Shown piece by piece: positions 1 through 7,755 of a stretch of DNA of 14,234 nt; within the stretch, counting starts at the first letter, position 1; the number at the start of each line of letters is the position of its first letter. The position numbers and the translations under genes are program-made. The stretch covers positions 1-14,234 of the forward strand of contig JAITTM010000003.1 in NCBI GenBank assembly GCA_031286975.1. The letters are read 5' to 3'. This DNA is from Coriobacteriales bacterium. Its GTDB lineage: Bacteria; Actinomycetota; Coriobacteriia; Coriobacteriales; UBA8131. Below the pieces are notes generated by a model. The model did not search any database. It was not told the DNA's origin and saw only the letters and a program-made list of their open reading frames with translations.

Positions 1-1421
1 TGGGTGTCGATGTGATCGAGGCGGGGTTTCCCATCTCGAGCCCTGGGGATTTTGCCAGTGTGCGACGCATCGCCGAGGAAGTGGGCGATAAGGCCGTGGT
101 TGCGGGGCTCTCGCGCGCGGTAGCCAAGGACATCGAATCCGCTGCTGATGCGCTCAAATATGCGGCGCGTCCTCGCATCCATACGGGCATTGGCGTGAGC
201 CCGTCGCACCTTAAAGACAAGCTCCACATCACTGAGGACGAGGCGGTCGAGCGCGCTGTGTCCGCCGTCAAGCTCGCGCGAAGTTTTGTGGAGGACGTGC
301 AGTTCTACGCGGAGGACGCGGGCAGGAGCGACTACGATTTTCTCGTCCGTATGATTAGCGCTGTTATCAAGGCGGGCGCCACCGTGGTCAACATCCCCGA
401 CACCACGGGCTACAGCATGCCCGAGGAGTTTGGGCGACGCATCAAGTACCTCGCTGACCATGCGGAGGGCATCGAGAATGTAGTGATAGCCGTGCATTGC
501 CATAACGACCTAGGCATGGCAACGGCGCTTTCGCTGCAAGGGGTACTCAATGGGGCGCGCCAGATCGAGTGCACCATCAACGGCCTGGGCGAGCGTGCCG
601 GCAACACCGCCATGGAGGAGGTGGTGATGGCTATCAGGATGCACGGCGACGAGCTCGACGCACACACCACCATCGACACCCGCGAGTTCACGCGCGCATC
701 GCGCCTAGTGAGCTCAATCACCGGCATCAACGTACAACCCAATAAGGCCATCGTGGGGCACAACGCCTTTGCGCACTCAAGCGGCATCCACCAGGATGGC
801 ATCATCAAGGCACGCAGCACCTATGAGATCATCGACCCGGCTGATGTAGGTGCCGGTGGCAGCGAGATCATCCTCAGCGCCCGCAGTGGCCATGCTGCCC
901 TGCGCCACCGGCTCGAGGCGCTGGGTTTTGAGCTGGACGAGACGACCTTCGAGCAGGTCTACGAGCGCTTTTTGCAGATAGCCGACAAGAAGAAGGAGGT
1001 CTACGATGAGGATCTCGAGGCGCTGATGGGCGAGTATGACCGCAGCCTCGATGCCATCTGGACCATCAAGACGGTGCAGGTGAGCTGTGGTGCGCCGCTG
1101 ATTGCCACGGCGACCATCATACTGCTGAATCGCGACGGCGAGGAGCATCTTGCCTGCACCTGTGGCACTGGCCCCATCGACGCGGTCTTCAAGGCGATCA
1201 ACGAGGTCATCCAGGTCGAAAACGAGCTGCAGGAGTACGTAGTGCAAGCGGTTACCCGCGGTATCGACGCCCTGGGCGAGGTCACGGTGCGCGTGACCGA
1301 TGCCGCCCAGCAGCTCTATACGGGCCGCGGTGCCGACGGTGACATCATCGTCTCAAGCGCCAAAGCCTATCTCAACGCGCTCAACCACCTGTTGGTTGCG
1401 CAGGAGGAGAACCAGTTATGA
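1..1421 (+). CDS. leuA: 2-isopropylmalate synthase, 5'-truncated by window edge
   Basis: Condenses acetyl-CoA with 2-oxoisovalerate in the first committed step of leucine biosynthesis, in the cytosol. The frame is open from the first base, and the first visible residues ([17 protein letters not shown]) are a conserved internal part of the TIM-barrel, so the true start lies upstream of the window. The HxH metal-binding motif is visible as HCHNDLG at 495-515, with DTTGY before it (about 400-414) and the GERAGN segment after it (about 586-603). The C-terminal third, from about 1050, matches the regulatory LeuA domain that binds leucine for feedback inhibition, including a GRGADGD-like segment near the end. 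About 470 residues are visible of a family length near 510. The stop overlaps the next start (ATGA), so translation of pncA is probably coupled. Homocitrate or citramalate synthase are less likely alternatives because the sequence follows LeuA closely. Confidence 0.95.
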   Translation, partial: GVDVIEAGFPISSPGDFASVRRIAEEVGDKAVVAGLSRAVAKDIESAADALKYAARPRIHTGIGVSPSHLKDKLHITEDEAVERAVSAVKLARSFVEDVQFYAEDAGRSDYDFLVRMISAVIKAGATVVNIPDTTGYSMPEEFGRRIKYLADHAEGIENVVIAVHCHNDLGMATALSLQGVLNGARQIECTINGLGERAGNTAMEEVVMAIRMHGDELDAHTTIDTREFTRASRLVSSITGINVQPNKAIVGHNAFAHSSGIHQDGIIKARSTYEIIDPADVGAGGSEIILSARSGHAALRHRLEALGFELDETTFEQVYERFLQIADKKKEVYDEDLEALMGEYDRSLDAIWTIKTVQVSCGAPLIATATIILLNRDGEEHLACTCGTGPIDAVFKAINEVIQVENELQEYVVQAVTRGIDALGEVTVRVTDAAQQLYTGRGADGDIIVSSAKAYLNALNHLLVAQEENQL

Positions 1422-2086
1422 CCGGGGAGAAGACCGTGGCGTCCCTCGAGCCCGGCGCACCCTTATCCCGCAGACGCCAGGCACTTATCCTGGTTGATAT
1501 CCAGAACGACTTCTGCCCCGGTGGAGCGCTTGCTGTGGCCGGTGGCGACGAGGTGGTCGAGGTCGCCAACCACTATGCCGATGCGTTTTCTGCCTCGGGC
1601 GACCTGGTGGTTGCCACGCGTGACGCACATCCTGCCAACCACGGCTCTTTTGCCAGTGAGCATCTTGGAGCGCAGGTGGGGGATCTGGTTGATTTGGGCG
1701 GCATCGAGCAGGTGTTGTGGCCGGTGCACTGCGTGGACGGCACACCGGGAGCCGCGTACCATCCGGCGCTTTATACCGATCTTATCGTCAAGGAATTCAA
1801 AAAGGGCACTGCGGTGGGGGTTGATTCCTACTCGGGATTCTTTGACAACGACCATGCCCAGGCAACGGGGCTGGCTGCCTATCTGCGCGAGCAGGATGTT
1901 GACCGCGTGACCATCATGGGGCTCGCCACCGATTACTGCGTCAAGGCAACAGCGCTCGACGCGGTGGCGCTCGGTTTTATCACCACGGTGGTCGCCAGCG
2001 GCTGCCGAGCGGTGAATGTGCAAGAAACTGATGGAGATGATGCTCTCGCAGAGGTTGCAGCCGCCGGTTGTGCGGTACACTGGTAA
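1418..2086 (+). CDS. pncA: Nicotinamidase (isochorismatase-like hydrolase)
   Basis: Hydrolyses nicotinamide to nicotinate plus ammonia for NAD salvage. The 222-residue protein carries the family triad: Asp27 in VDIQNDF, a Lys in the FKKGT segment (Lys128 or Lys129, the latter more likely) and nucleophile Cys174 in [13 protein letters not shown]. Metal-ligand candidates follow the mycobacterial PncA pattern: Asp69, His71 and His75 in TRDAHPANH and His104 in WPVHC. Next comes the conserved GTPGA segment and then SYSGFFDN near 137-144. The first 20 residues are an extension compared with shorter PncA proteins. The ATG overlaps the leuA stop by 4 bp, and a GGAGGAG ribosome site lies within the end of leuA, so expression likely follows leuA. 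Pairing NAD salvage with leucine synthesis has no obvious pathway logic. Specificity for nicotinamide over related amides is inferred from these motifs. Confidence 0.93.
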   Translation: MTGEKTVASLEPGAPLSRRRQALILVDIQNDFCPGGALAVAGGDEVVEVANHYADAFSASGDLVVATRDAHPANHGSFASEHLGAQVGDLVDLGGIEQVLWPVHCVDGTPGAAYHPALYTDLIVKEFKKGTAVGVDSYSGFFDNDHAQATGLAAYLREQDVDRVTIMGLATDYCVKATALDAVALGFITTVVASGCRAVNVQETDGDDALAEVAAAGCAVHW

Positions 2087-2229
2087 GGCTCTGGTTTGCA
2101 GCCAAATATGTTCAGATCTCGCTTACGTGCCAAGCATGCTTCGCTCGATTTTACGCATTGTGCAGACAAACCAGACCCTATCTGTCCCTCTGTCTGTCTA
2201 GTGTCCGCTTATGGCGAAAGGAATGAACG

Positions 2230-3207
2230 TTGGCTCTGAGGAACCGAAAATGCAACATCGTGGTTGACTCCTGTTGCGACCTGCCTCTTGACTTGGTTGA
2301 GTCGCTCGATGTGGATATCTTGAACTTTCCCTTTATCATGGACGATGGTGAGCACCTGGACGACCTGGGCAAGTCGATGACTGCCCACGAGTTCTACGAG
2401 CGTTTGCGCAAAGGCGAGGAGTCCAAGACGGCGCAGATTCCCCTCCCGCGCATCACCGAGGTCTTTGAGCGCGCGGTGCAGACCGGCATGCCCACCGTTT
2501 TTCTCTGCTTCAGCTCAGGGCTTTCAGGCACGTTCGAGACGATACAGACGGTGCTTGAGACCACCAGGGCAAAGTACCCCGAGGCAGAGCTGTATGTGGT
2601 CGATACCCTGTTGGCATCGCTTGCCGAGGGCCTGCTGGTCATCGAGGCCGTGCGCCAATGCGACCGCGGCCTGACCGCAAAGGAGCTGGTGGCCTGGGCG
2701 GAGGAGGCGCGCTGGTTTGTCAATCCCTACTTCACCTTGGCCGATCTTGAGACGCTCAGGCGTGGGGGGCGCATTCCCGACATGGCTGCCTTTGCGGGCG
2801 CCAAGCTGGACATCAAGCCCATCCTGACCATCGACCTGGACGGACGCCTTGCGTTTTGCGGGGCTGCACGGGGTCGCAAGAAGTCCCTCAAGCATCTGTT
2901 GCAGCTCTATGATGAGCGCGCCTTCAAGACGGCCCAGAACACCGTGATCCTCGCGTCGGCTGATGCCAGCAAGGAGCTACAGGATCTTGAGGAGAAGATC
3001 TTGGCGCTCTCGACCTCGGCAGCAGTGTGGACGGCAAGTATCGGGCCGGTCATCGGTTCGCATGTTGGGCCCGACATGCTGGCAATGGTGTTCTGGGGTC
3101 CTGACAGGCGCGAGGATATATCCATCACCGATCGCATCGCCAATGCGGTGGGTGAGCGCTCCGAGGCATTCAAGGCGCGTTTCTCAGGCAAGCACAAGGA
3201 GAAGTAG
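2230..3207 (+). CDS. DegV family fatty-acid-binding protein (FakB-like)
   Basis: DegV/FakB proteins bind a fatty acid and, with the kinase FakA, feed exogenous fatty acids into phospholipid synthesis. The 325-residue product has the N-terminal VVDSCCDLP strand-loop (11-19), KTAQIPLPR near 66-74 (position of the ligand-contacting Thr), the hallmark SSGLSGT at 95-101, and RRGGRI at 177-182 opening the C-terminal domain; the GPVIGSHVGPDML segment is the conserved helical end. It is somewhat longer than the usual 280 residues. The start is TTG, chosen because GAAAGGAA at 2216-2223 lies 7 bases upstream; the nearby ATGs are out of frame. The 143-bp gap upstream (2087-2229) suggests a new transcription unit, but I see no convincing promoter, only a 10-bp palindrome AAGCATGCTT at 2132-2141. 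No fakA is visible nearby, so the partner kinase must be elsewhere. Confidence 0.9.
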   Translation: MALRNRKCNIVVDSCCDLPLDLVESLDVDILNFPFIMDDGEHLDDLGKSMTAHEFYERLRKGEESKTAQIPLPRITEVFERAVQTGMPTVFLCFSSGLSGTFETIQTVLETTRAKYPEAELYVVDTLLASLAEGLLVIEAVRQCDRGLTAKELVAWAEEARWFVNPYFTLADLETLRRGGRIPDMAAFAGAKLDIKPILTIDLDGRLAFCGAARGRKKSLKHLLQLYDERAFKTAQNTVILASADASKELQDLEEKILALSTSAAVWTASIGPVIGSHVGPDMLAMVFWGPDRREDISITDRIANAVGERSEAFKARFSGKHKEK

Positions 3208-3257
3208 TTCCACCCGCAGTGTGGATCGACCCCTGATCTGGTTTATAAGGAGACAGC

Positions 3258-4343
3258 ATGACAAAACGAGAAGCATCCGGCATCGCCTTTATCCTGCAGG
3301 ATGAGCTGGGAGCCACCCTGGCACAGAAGTTTGCCAGCCAGGGGCGCGACGTTATCGCCTTTGTACAGCCAAACCCCGATGCCGAGGTGGTCGACTTGGG
3401 CACGGTTCTGCGCGCGAGTTCGATCGCCGATGCGCTTGACGGCAGATCGCTGGTGTTCACCTTGCTCCAGACAGCGCAGGATGTTGAGGACATCTATCTG
3501 GGTACAGACGGCGTGCTGCAGAGCTCAAGCGACAACAGCTATTTTGTTGATCTGTCAACATCGAGCCCCCGCCTCGCGCGCGAGCTGCACGCACTCGCCG
3601 CGGTGCACGACAGCTACTTTGTGGACGCCGCCCTTGAAGGCGACAGTACTGCTGTGGCAAGGGGAGAAGCGCGTGCCTTTGTGGGCGGCGAGACCGACAT
3701 CTTAGCAGTGGTGCTGCCGCTGATAGACGAGTTGGTGGGCAGCAGCGTCACAACGGGGCTCCCCGGTACAGGTGCCGCCGCGCGTCTGGCCACCCTCATC
3801 GCCCAGACCGGCAATCTGCTGGCCTTTGTGGAGGGTCTGGCTTTCGCGCAGCAGGCGGGCATTGAGAACAGCGCCCTGCTGAGGCTGCTGGGCGAGGGGC
3901 AATCCACCAATGCTGCCGTAGAGCTCTTTGGTGCGCAGATACTTGCTGAGGATTATTACGGTGGCACGAGGATCCGCCGCTATTTCAGGGATCTCTCAAC
4001 CGCGCTTGATGCCGCCGAAGAGCTGGATCTTACCCTGCCCGGGCTTGAAACCGCCTATCAACTCTACGATCTGCTCGCCCTGGTAGGAGGCAATGCCATG
4101 GGTGCCCATGCGCTCAGCCTCATCTATCAAAACGAAGACTACTGCGCCAAATACGGGCTTGACTGGGAGCTTGCCCAGCGCGCCATGGATGTCTATGACC
4201 ACGACGACTATGGCGATTACAGCGACTGCGACGACTGCGACGACCCCGATTGTGGCAGTCATCCCCACCATCATCACCACCATGACCATCGCGAAGGAGA
4301 CGACAGCCTGCCCGGTATGGGCGGGTTCTTCTCCTCGAATTAG
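3258..4343 (+). CDS. Degenerate 3-hydroxyisobutyrate dehydrogenase-like protein with Asp/Cys/His-rich tail
   Basis: The 361-residue protein has the layout of the beta-hydroxyacid dehydrogenase family (6PGDH NAD-binding fold then helical domain), but the key sites are altered. The Rossmann glycine motif is replaced by GIAFILQDELGA (8-19). A recognisable DLSTSSP remains at 98-104. The substrate DAPVSGG motif reads DAALEGD (123-129). The catalytic Lys in the GxxGxGxxxK helix is Arg176 (GLPGTGAAARLA, 167-178), and the following Asn residues are lost. I infer a binding or structural role rather than dehydrogenase activity. Residues 311-349 form an acidic tail with Cys324, Cys327, Cys332, six consecutive His (337-342) and His335 and His344, which looks able to bind Zn, Ni or Cu. 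It ends with a Gly/Phe/Ser-rich stretch. A strong AAGGAG (3247-3252) precedes the ATG. The NYN gene follows after 12 bases, so the two are likely co-translated. Confidence 0.7.
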   Translation: MTKREASGIAFILQDELGATLAQKFASQGRDVIAFVQPNPDAEVVDLGTVLRASSIADALDGRSLVFTLLQTAQDVEDIYLGTDGVLQSSSDNSYFVDLSTSSPRLARELHALAAVHDSYFVDAALEGDSTAVARGEARAFVGGETDILAVVLPLIDELVGSSVTTGLPGTGAAARLATLIAQTGNLLAFVEGLAFAQQAGIENSALLRLLGEGQSTNAAVELFGAQILAEDYYGGTRIRRYFRDLSTALDAAEELDLTLPGLETAYQLYDLLALVGGNAMGAHALSLIYQNEDYCAKYGLDWELAQRAMDVYDHDDYGDYSDCDDCDDPDCGSHPHHHHHHDHREGDDSLPGMGGFFSSN

Positions 4344-4355
4344 AAAAGAGGCAGT

Positions 4356-5126
4356 ATGCCCGATTATGACCACTCACTTGCCGTGTTCATCGACTACGAG
4401 AACCTGGCACTGGGTGCTACACCCAAAGGCGGCGGCAAACGTACGCCCGCCATCGCCCCCGATATGAGGATGGTGCTCGAGCGCCTGGTTGAGAAGGGCA
4501 AGCTGGTTGTTAAGCACGCCTACTCGGACTGGCAGCGTTTTCCTGAGGCGGTGGGCAGCCTGCACGCCTTGGGCATCGAACTCACCGAGATACCCGATCG
4601 CGGGCGCACCGGCAAGAACTCGGCTGACATCCGTCTGGCGGTTGACGCCATGGAGCTCTGTCACACCAAGGATTACATCGACACCTTTGTGATCGTGAGC
4701 GGCGACTCGGATTTCACCCCGTTGGTCTCACGCCTTAAGGAGAACGGCAAGACCGTCATCGGCGTGGGCATGTACGACTCCACCAGCGAACTGCTTGCCG
4801 CCAACTGCGACGAGTTCATCTTCTATGAAGACATCGGTATGCCCGCAGGTGCCCCGGCGGTTCCCGACACGCTGGATAACGAGAAGCGCAAGGCCTACCA
4901 GCTGCTGTTCGAGACCATCGAAGCGTTGCAACGCGAGAACGTGGAGACCATGCATGCCTCGCTCATCAAGGACACCATCCGTCGCAAGGCTCCGCAGTTC
5001 AACGAGCAGTTCCACGGCTATCGCTCATTCACACAGCTGCTGGTAGAAGCCGAGGGCCTGGGTCTCATCACCATGCACAAGGACGCTAAAAGCGGCACCT
5101 GGGTCGTCGAGGGGTTTGTTTCCTAG
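4356..5126 (+). CDS. NYN-domain (LabA/DUF88) putative RNase with C-terminal LOTUS/OST-HTH domain
   Basis: The PIN-like NYN domain (about residues 8-160) usually gives metal-dependent RNA cleavage. Conserved acidic residues are present: Asp13 in FIDYEN, Asp91 and Asp97 in NSADIRLAVDAMEL, and Asp117/Asp119 in SGDSDFTPL. The nuclease centre therefore looks intact. Residues about 178-256 match a LOTUS (OST-HTH) domain, a small RNA- or protein-binding winged helix, with the typical GYRSFTQLLVEAEGLG helix. This two-domain order is common in bacteria, but substrates are mostly unknown. The gene starts 12 bases after the dehydrogenase-like gene with a modest AGAGG site, and its TAG stop shares its last base with the GTG start of rlmKL. 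That tight packing with an rRNA methyltransferase supports, but does not prove, a role in RNA processing or turnover. Confidence 0.88.
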   Translation: MPDYDHSLAVFIDYENLALGATPKGGGKRTPAIAPDMRMVLERLVEKGKLVVKHAYSDWQRFPEAVGSLHALGIELTEIPDRGRTGKNSADIRLAVDAMELCHTKDYIDTFVIVSGDSDFTPLVSRLKENGKTVIGVGMYDSTSELLAANCDEFIFYEDIGMPAGAPAVPDTLDNEKRKAYQLLFETIEALQRENVETMHASLIKDTIRRKAPQFNEQFHGYRSFTQLLVEAEGLGLITMHKDAKSGTWVVEGFVS

Positions 5127-7651
5127 TGTACGAATTCTATGCAACCTGCGCAAAGGGTGCGGAGAAGATCCTGGCCGCCGAGCTTGCGGCTCTGGGTCTG
5201 CGCAAGGCACGACCGCTCAGCTCGGGGGTCTCATTCAGAGCCGCGCTGGCCGATGCCTATCGAGCCCTGCTCTGGCTGCGCACGGCGAGCCGCGTGCTGC
5301 TGGTGCTTGACCGCGTGGATGCCACCGATACCGATAGCCTGTACGCAGGCGTGAAGGCGATTGCCTGGGAGCAGCACATCGCGCCGACGGGCAGCCTGGC
5401 TGTTGACGCGCATGGCAGCAATGGCAAGCTGCGCGACTCGCGCTTTCTTGCCATGCGCGTGAAGGACGCCGTCTGTGACCGCCTGCGTGATGTGAGTGGC
5501 GAGCGCCCCTCGGTTGAGCGCGAGCGCCCTGATGTGCGCATCAACGTTTCACTCCGCGGCAACAAGGCGACCATCGCCCTTGACCTGGCCGGTGAGCCGC
5601 TCCATCGCCGGGGCTACCGCGTGCAAAGCGCCAGTATCACCGCCCCGCTGCGCGAGACCCTGGCAGCCACGATGCTGCTGGCAGCAGGTTGGGGGGCGCG
5701 GCGCACTCAGAATCCGTCGCATCGTTCGCACCCGATGCCTGAAAAATCGCCTGCCCCTGCAGGGGGTATTGCCTCGCAACTCTCTGGGTCTGCGAGCCCG
5801 CACGCGGTTTTGCAGGCACCTGCTCTTAGCGCGGCGGCCTCTGAGCACGCCTCGCCAAGCGTTTTTCTTGACCCGTTGTGTGGGTCGGGGACACTTGTTA
5901 TCGAGGCGGGGCTGATCGCCTTTGACATCGCGCCGGGTATCCTGCGGGATTATTGGGGCTTCACCGGTTGGCTGGGGCACGACCCCGCAACCTGGGATGC
6001 CCTGCTTTGCGAGGCTGACCTCAAGGCGGAGGCAGCGGCGGCGGCCGAGGACGAGCGCTTTGCCCAGACGGGCACGCCGTTGCTGTTTGCAAGCGACAGC
6101 GACGCGCCTGCAGTCAAGGTCGCCCGTGAAAGCGCGCGCAAGGCAGGCCTTGCGGGGCGCATCGCCTTTGAGGTGGCTGATGTCGCCCTGCTCAAGCTGC
6201 CTCCGGTGCCTGCGGGCACGCGGGGTCTTTTGGCGGCCAACCCGCCCTACGGCATCCGTCTCTCAACCGACAATCAGCTCCCTGCGCTCTATGCGGCGCT
6301 CGCCAGCTTTGTTCGCACCTGCCCTGTCCAACTCGCTTTGAGCCTCATAAGCCCCGATGATCGCATTGATGCCTATCTGGGCACGGTGCCCACCCAGCGC
6401 ATCGACACCTACAACGGTCCCCTCGAGACCGCCATCAGGGTATATGCGGAGAGACCCGCCGCCTCGCCCCTTTCTGGGCAAGCGTCTGCTGAGCCTCGGT
6501 GCCCGCATTCGCCAACACTCCAGGACGACGCAGCTGCAAAGCTCCCGCACGAGGCGCGCTCAAACAGCCTGCCTGCCACCCTGCCCGCAAAAACCGCTCC
6601 CGCCTTGGCCGAGCAGCCGACCTCGCAGCAGGCAAAGCTCCCGCTTGACGCGCAGCAGTTCGTGGATCGTCTGCGCAAGATGGCAGCGCATCGCGGCAAG
6701 TGGGCGCGGCGCGCTGGTGTGACCTGCTATCGCGTCTATGATGCCGACCTGCCCAACTATGCCGTCGCCATCGACCTTTACCAGGGAGCTGCCAAAGAGC
6801 AGGGTGCGCGCTGGCTCCACATCGCCGAGTACGTCGCGCCCTCCCAGATTGAGCCCGAGCTCGCCACCCAGCGTCTGGCCGCCGTTCTCGCTTTGGCACC
6901 GCAGGTGCTCGATGTGCCCACGGGCAACGTCTTTCTCAAGCAACGCAAGCAGGATAAGGGCGGGTCGCAGTATGCAAAGAGCCCGGACTTCTCCGCAGCT
7001 GCTGTACAAAAGGCTTCGACGGCCCATATCGTGCAAGAGAACGGTCTGCTGTTTGAGGTCGACCTGACGAGTCGTCTTGACACGGGGCTCTTTCTTGATC
7101 ATCGCGACACCCGCGTTCTGTTGCGCGAGCGAGCACAGGGGCTTGATGCACTCAACCTCTTTGCCTATACCGGCGCGGCCTCGGTGTATCTGGCAGCGGG
7201 TGGCGCGCGGACGGTGACCACCGTCGACCTCTCGCAGACCTACCTGGCGTGGGCGCAGCGCAACATGGAGCGCAACGGCTTTACCGCAGCGGGGCGCTAC
7301 AGCTACGAGCGTACCGACGCCCTCAAATGGGTGCAGGATCATCGTCATTCCGCGGAGAAGTACGGGCTCATCTTTGTGGATCCGCCCACCTTCAGCAATT
7401 CCGCTAAGATGGGCAAACGCAGCTGGGACGTGCAGCGCGACCATGCCGAGCTGCTCATCGCGGTCTCGCGCCTGCTCGCACCCGGCGGCGTTGCGCTGTT
7501 CTCGACCAACCTGCGCAGCTTCAAACCCGATTTGGAGACGCTGATCAAGGCGAGGGTCGAACTCAAGGACATCAGCGCCCAGACCATCCCCGCGGATTTT
7601 GAGCGCAACAAGAAGATCCATCGCTGCTATCTGCTCTCGCGGAATACCTAG
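5126..7651 (+). CDS. rlmL: Bifunctional 23S rRNA (guanine) methyltransferase RlmKL with two low-complexity insertions
   Basis: RlmKL methylates 23S rRNA at G2445 (m2G, N-terminal half) and G2069 (m7G, C-terminal half), E. coli numbering, during large-subunit assembly. Order seen: ferredoxin-like/THUMP region (about 1-165), first SAM domain with FLDPLCGSGTL (247-257) and catalytic NPPYG (372-376), then the RlmK half with LDTGLFLDHRDTR (651-663), LFAYTGAASV (678-687) and DPPTFSNS (752-759). Both active sites look intact. At 841 residues it is about 140 longer than E. coli RlmKL (702). The excess lies mainly in two Ala/Pro/Ser/Gln-rich stretches: about 191-245, in the middle of the first SAM domain, and about 443-508, between the halves. 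The GTG start shares one base with the preceding stop, and GAGGGG (5109-5114) lies upstream at somewhat long spacing. A long open frame on the opposite strand is a GC-bias shadow. Confidence 0.93.
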   Translation: MYEFYATCAKGAEKILAAELAALGLRKARPLSSGVSFRAALADAYRALLWLRTASRVLLVLDRVDATDTDSLYAGVKAIAWEQHIAPTGSLAVDAHGSNGKLRDSRFLAMRVKDAVCDRLRDVSGERPSVERERPDVRINVSLRGNKATIALDLAGEPLHRRGYRVQSASITAPLRETLAATMLLAAGWGARRTQNPSHRSHPMPEKSPAPAGGIASQLSGSASPHAVLQAPALSAAASEHASPSVFLDPLCGSGTLVIEAGLIAFDIAPGILRDYWGFTGWLGHDPATWDALLCEADLKAEAAAAAEDERFAQTGTPLLFASDSDAPAVKVARESARKAGLAGRIAFEVADVALLKLPPVPAGTRGLLAANPPYGIRLSTDNQLPALYAALASFVRTCPVQLALSLISPDDRIDAYLGTVPTQRIDTYNGPLETAIRVYAERPAASPLSGQASAEPRCPHSPTLQDDAAAKLPHEARSNSLPATLPAKTAPALAEQPTSQQAKLPLDAQQFVDRLRKMAAHRGKWARRAGVTCYRVYDADLPNYAVAIDLYQGAAKEQGARWLHIAEYVAPSQIEPELATQRLAAVLALAPQVLDVPTGNVFLKQRKQDKGGSQYAKSPDFSAAAVQKASTAHIVQENGLLFEVDLTSRLDTGLFLDHRDTRVLLRERAQGLDALNLFAYTGAASVYLAAGGARTVTTVDLSQTYLAWAQRNMERNGFTAAGRYSYERTDALKWVQDHRHSAEKYGLIFVDPPTFSNSAKMGKRSWDVQRDHAELLIAVSRLLAPGGVALFSTNLRSFKPDLETLIKARVELKDISAQTIPADFERNKKIHRCYLLSRNT
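6536..6644 (+). repeat. 13-bp direct repeat pair inside the second RlmKL insertion
   Basis: GCAAAGCTCCCGC occurs at 6536-6548 and again at 6632-6644, start-to-start distance 96 bp, an exact multiple of three. In protein the copies read AKLPHEA and AKLPLDA. The second copy sits right at the return to conserved RlmK sequence. An in-frame duplication or slippage event that helped to build the inter-domain linker would explain this. The sequence between the copies does not repeat clearly, so the event would be old or different. Confidence 0.6.
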
Positions 7652-7707
7652 GTGGGGAGAAAACCGTGCCACCCCTTACTCGCCACCACACACGGAGGGC
7701 ATCCTGC

Positions 7708-7755
7708 ATGAAACAAGGCGCGATCGCAGACTCCCTGGGGGTGCGGGCAGCGTGA
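7708..7755 (+). CDS. 15-codon mini-ORF overlapping the start of the metallopeptidase gene
   Basis: ATG at 7708 follows an excellent ribosome site, GGAGGG at 7694-7699, with 8 bases spacing. It encodes MKQGAIADSLGVRAA and ends at TGA 7753-7755, which overlaps the GTG start (7752) of the next gene as GTGA. The downstream gene has only a weak ribosome site of its own, so the mini-ORF could serve as a coupling leader that delivers ribosomes to the GTG. It may have no function as a peptide. An alternative is that the downstream protein really begins at this ATG and a frameshift or sequencing error separates the two frames; the short length prevents a decision from sequence alone. Confidence 0.4.
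   Translation: MKQGAIADSLGVRAA

Noticed and set aside
1463..2080. 205-codon minus-strand open frame opposite pncA
   Set aside because: Antisense to conserved catalytic motifs of PncA, with no family features of its own.
2132..2141. Palindrome AAGCATGCTT before the degV-family gene as an operator
   Set aside because: Only 10 bp, with no second site or promoter aligned to it; too short to support a call.
3258..4343. Active 3-hydroxyisobutyrate dehydrogenase
   Set aside because: The glycine motif, substrate motif and catalytic Lys are all altered, so activity cannot be assumed from the fold.
6560..7672. 370-codon open frame on the minus strand
   Set aside because: It lies fully opposite conserved RlmKL motifs and the composition is that of a GC-rich antisense shadow; no recognisable domain.
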